7,125 bases of DNA. Source: PVC group bacterium. Lineage in GTDB: Bacteria > Verrucomicrobiota > Kiritimatiellia > SS1-B-03-39 > UBA6053. The stretch covers positions 1 to 7,125 of the forward strand of contig PXAS01000004.1 in assembly GCA_003565815.1 (NCBI GenBank), read 5' to 3'. The number at the start of each line of letters is the position of its first letter. Position 1 is the first letter of the stretch. Below the pieces are notes generated by a model that was not told where the DNA came from, searched no databases, and worked only from the letters and a program-made list of their open reading frames with translations. Position numbers and translations under genes: made by a program. Of this stretch, positions 5,754 through 7,125 are shown in pieces.

Positions 5754-7125
5754 GATCCACCTTGAGTTTTCCGGCCCGCAATCCGGTGAGGGCGCCCGCA
5801 AGGGAACCCGCGAGAAGCACCAGCAGGAAATATTGAGAAAATGCGCCCGCCGGGACGGCGTAGCGGAGGGTCCAGCCGAAGGACTGGGGGTTGATGACTT
5901 TGATCAAAATGCCGCCGAGCACGAGGGCGGACGCGAGTCCGGCCATACTGCCGCAGCACGTGAGCATGCCGCTTTCCCACGCCCCGCATGCGGCGAGATC
6001 CCGCCGCGTGAACCCCAACTCCTTGAGGGTCCGCAATTCGTTGCGGCGCTCGGTAAAGAGGCTCATTTGCGAAAGCACCAGCCCCGCGACCGCGACCGCA
6101 ACCCCAATGGCTTTGAGGGCGGTGGTTACGGAAAAGGTTTGCCGAAAGGTTTGAAACACCTCATCGCGAAGCGAGGTTTGGTCCCGAATATTCAGGGAGG
6201 GAAAACGGGTTGTCAGGCGATCCCGGACTTCCAGCGCGGACCCCCCGTCTTTGAGCGTGAGCGCCAACGTGGCGGTGCGCAACTCGCCAAACCAGTCCGA
6301 CACGGCGTCCGCGTGGGTCAGAAAAGTTCCCTGTTCGTTGGCGTAATCGGCGTAAACCCCCAAGACCTCGGCTTCCACCTCCCCTTTTGGCGTTTGCAGC
6401 GTGAAACGGTCTCCGCGATGCAGGGAAAATTTTCTTGCGGCGGGTTCGCTGATCCAAAAAGGATGCGGTTCGCCGGGAGCGGGCAAGGTCCGCAGGGTTT
6501 GCGGAGACGGCGTCACCGGAGCTTCCACCCAAATTCGGGGGGCCTGATTTTCCGGGGAACTTGCCGAGGACAGGCCCGCGAGCACGACGAATTCGGATTG
6601 GTGGGAAATGCGTTCATACAGGGCCCATTCGGCATCGGCCACGTCCGGATCCGCGATCAGGGCTTCGCGAAAATCCGTGGGAATTCTGGCGGAACTGCCC
6701 GCGTGTTGGAAGCCTTTGGCGGATACAAACAGGTCCGCCTGAAGCTGCGCCTGCAGCCAATGGGTGACGGTGAGGCTAAAGCTGTGTACCATCAAGGTAA
6801 TGCCGCCCGCCATGGCGGTGGCGATGAGAAGCCCGGCCATGGCCAGTTTGTGCCGTCCCGAAGGTTGGCGCAGTTGACTGGCGGCATAGACGACGCGGGG
6901 ATCGTGCCGCCCAAGCCGTCCCGTGAGCCGTGCCAAGGGTGCCAACAAGGTACAGGCGAGAATGGAAAAGCCCACCGCGAAGCAAGTGGCCGCGAAGTAG
7001 CCGAACAAAGGAAACGCGGCCTGTCCCCCGAGGGAAACGGCGGGCAGGCGCACAAAAACCAAGGCGAGAAATACCGCGAGCAGACCGTATGCCGGATGGT
7101 CCAGCAATTGGATGGGCAAGGCCCG
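5743..7125 (-). CDS. FtsX/MacB-type ABC transporter permease (AttF/AttG-like), C-terminal part
   Basis: The last 460 residues of an ABC permease of the COG0577 type are visible. The frame runs open through the right edge, and the TTG at 7119 is an internal leucine codon rather than a start. Family members are usually about 800 residues with two similar halves, so roughly half is missing. Counting visible residues, two hydrophobic helices (about 13-29 and 38-62) end the first half. One helix (96-118) begins the second half and is followed by a periplasmic region of about 210 residues. Three more helices (about 333-356, 386-410, 428-449) form the FtsX domain. The cytoplasmic loop LFTERRNELRTLKELGFTRRDL (356-377) is the usual contact with the ATPase, and INPQSFGW (411-418) is typical of AttF/G-like members. 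Its stop overlaps the AttH-like start by 11 bp. An ATPase gene is expected beyond the right edge. The substrate is unknown; a lipid or other hydrophobic cargo is inference. Confidence 0.92.
   Translation of the reverse strand, partial: RALPIQLLDHPAYGLLAVFLALVFVRLPAVSLGGQAAFPLFGYFAATCFAVGFSILACTLLAPLARLTGRLGRHDPRVVYAASQLRQPSGRHKLAMAGLLIATAMAGGITLMVHSFSLTVTHWLQAQLQADLFVSAKGFQHAGSSARIPTDFREALIADPDVADAEWALYERISHQSEFVVLAGLSSASSPENQAPRIWVEAPVTPSPQTLRTLPAPGEPHPFWISEPAARKFSLHRGDRFTLQTPKGEVEAEVLGVYADYANEQGTFLTHADAVSDWFGELRTATLALTLKDGGSALEVRDRLTTRFPSLNIRDQTSLRDEVFQTFRQTFSVTTALKAIGVAVAVAGLVLSQMSLFTERRNELRTLKELGFTRRDLAACGAWESGMLTCCGSMAGLASALVLGGILIKVINPQSFGWTLRYAVPAGAFSQYFLLVLLAGSLAGALTGLRAGKLKVDHEA
5757..5763 (-). 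promoter_or_regulatory. Ribosome binding site of the AttH-like gene
   Basis: The minus strand reads AAGGTGG within the last codons of the permease gene. Its AAGG part is six bases from the ATG at 5753-5751. Together with the signal peptide that begins at this ATG, it favours this start over the one 16 codons upstream. The overlap with the permease suggests that ribosomes finishing that gene help start this one. Confidence 0.65.

Noticed and set aside
1..7125. Search for CRISPR repeats, mobile-element ends, tRNA genes or defence genes
   Set aside because: All but about 93 bp of intergenic sequence is covered by the five genes. I saw no spaced direct repeats, transposase motifs or cloverleaf sequences by eye.

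Overview
The window is gene-dense bacterial DNA, GC-rich by eye (roughly 60%), with gaps of only 20 to 48 bp between its five protein-coding genes. The proteins suggest a Gram-negative-type bacterium with a periplasm: a secreted lipocalin-like protein is coupled to a FtsX-type permease. A member of the PVC group (Verrucomicrobia and relatives) would fit the general look of the proteins, but that is an impression and nothing in the window settles the taxonomy. I see no tRNA, rRNA, CRISPR array, insertion sequence or phage gene.

Left part, plus strand (1-2686): the 3' end of pheS, then complete pheT after a 25-bp gap. Together they encode the alpha and beta chains of the (alpha-beta)2 phenylalanyl-tRNA synthetase, in the usual bacterial order.

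Right part, minus strand (7125 down to 2707), in transcription order: the C-terminal portion of a FtsX/MacB-type ABC permease (open at the right edge), a signal-peptide-bearing AttH/CrtC-like protein whose start lies inside the permease's last codons, a 48-bp gap, a tRNA-dihydrouridine synthase, and an unrecognised single-pass membrane protein whose ATG overlaps the dus stop (ATGA). The permease and AttH-like protein look like part of an AttEFGH-type export system, whose ATPase would be expected beyond the right edge. The dus and membrane-protein genes form a second tightly coupled pair.

The two gene sets converge, with 20 bp between the pheT stop and the stop of the membrane-protein gene. 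A short inverted repeat (2699-2721) sits on this junction and folds better in the minus-strand transcript.

Most of the window is ordinary housekeeping. The parts worth a second look are the permease-AttH pair, the unknown membrane protein with its Cys/Gly-rich membrane-entry motif and repeat-encoded Pro/Ala tail, the junction hairpin, and a weaker possible hairpin over the dus start. I did not find convincing evidence of a new defence or mobile system.
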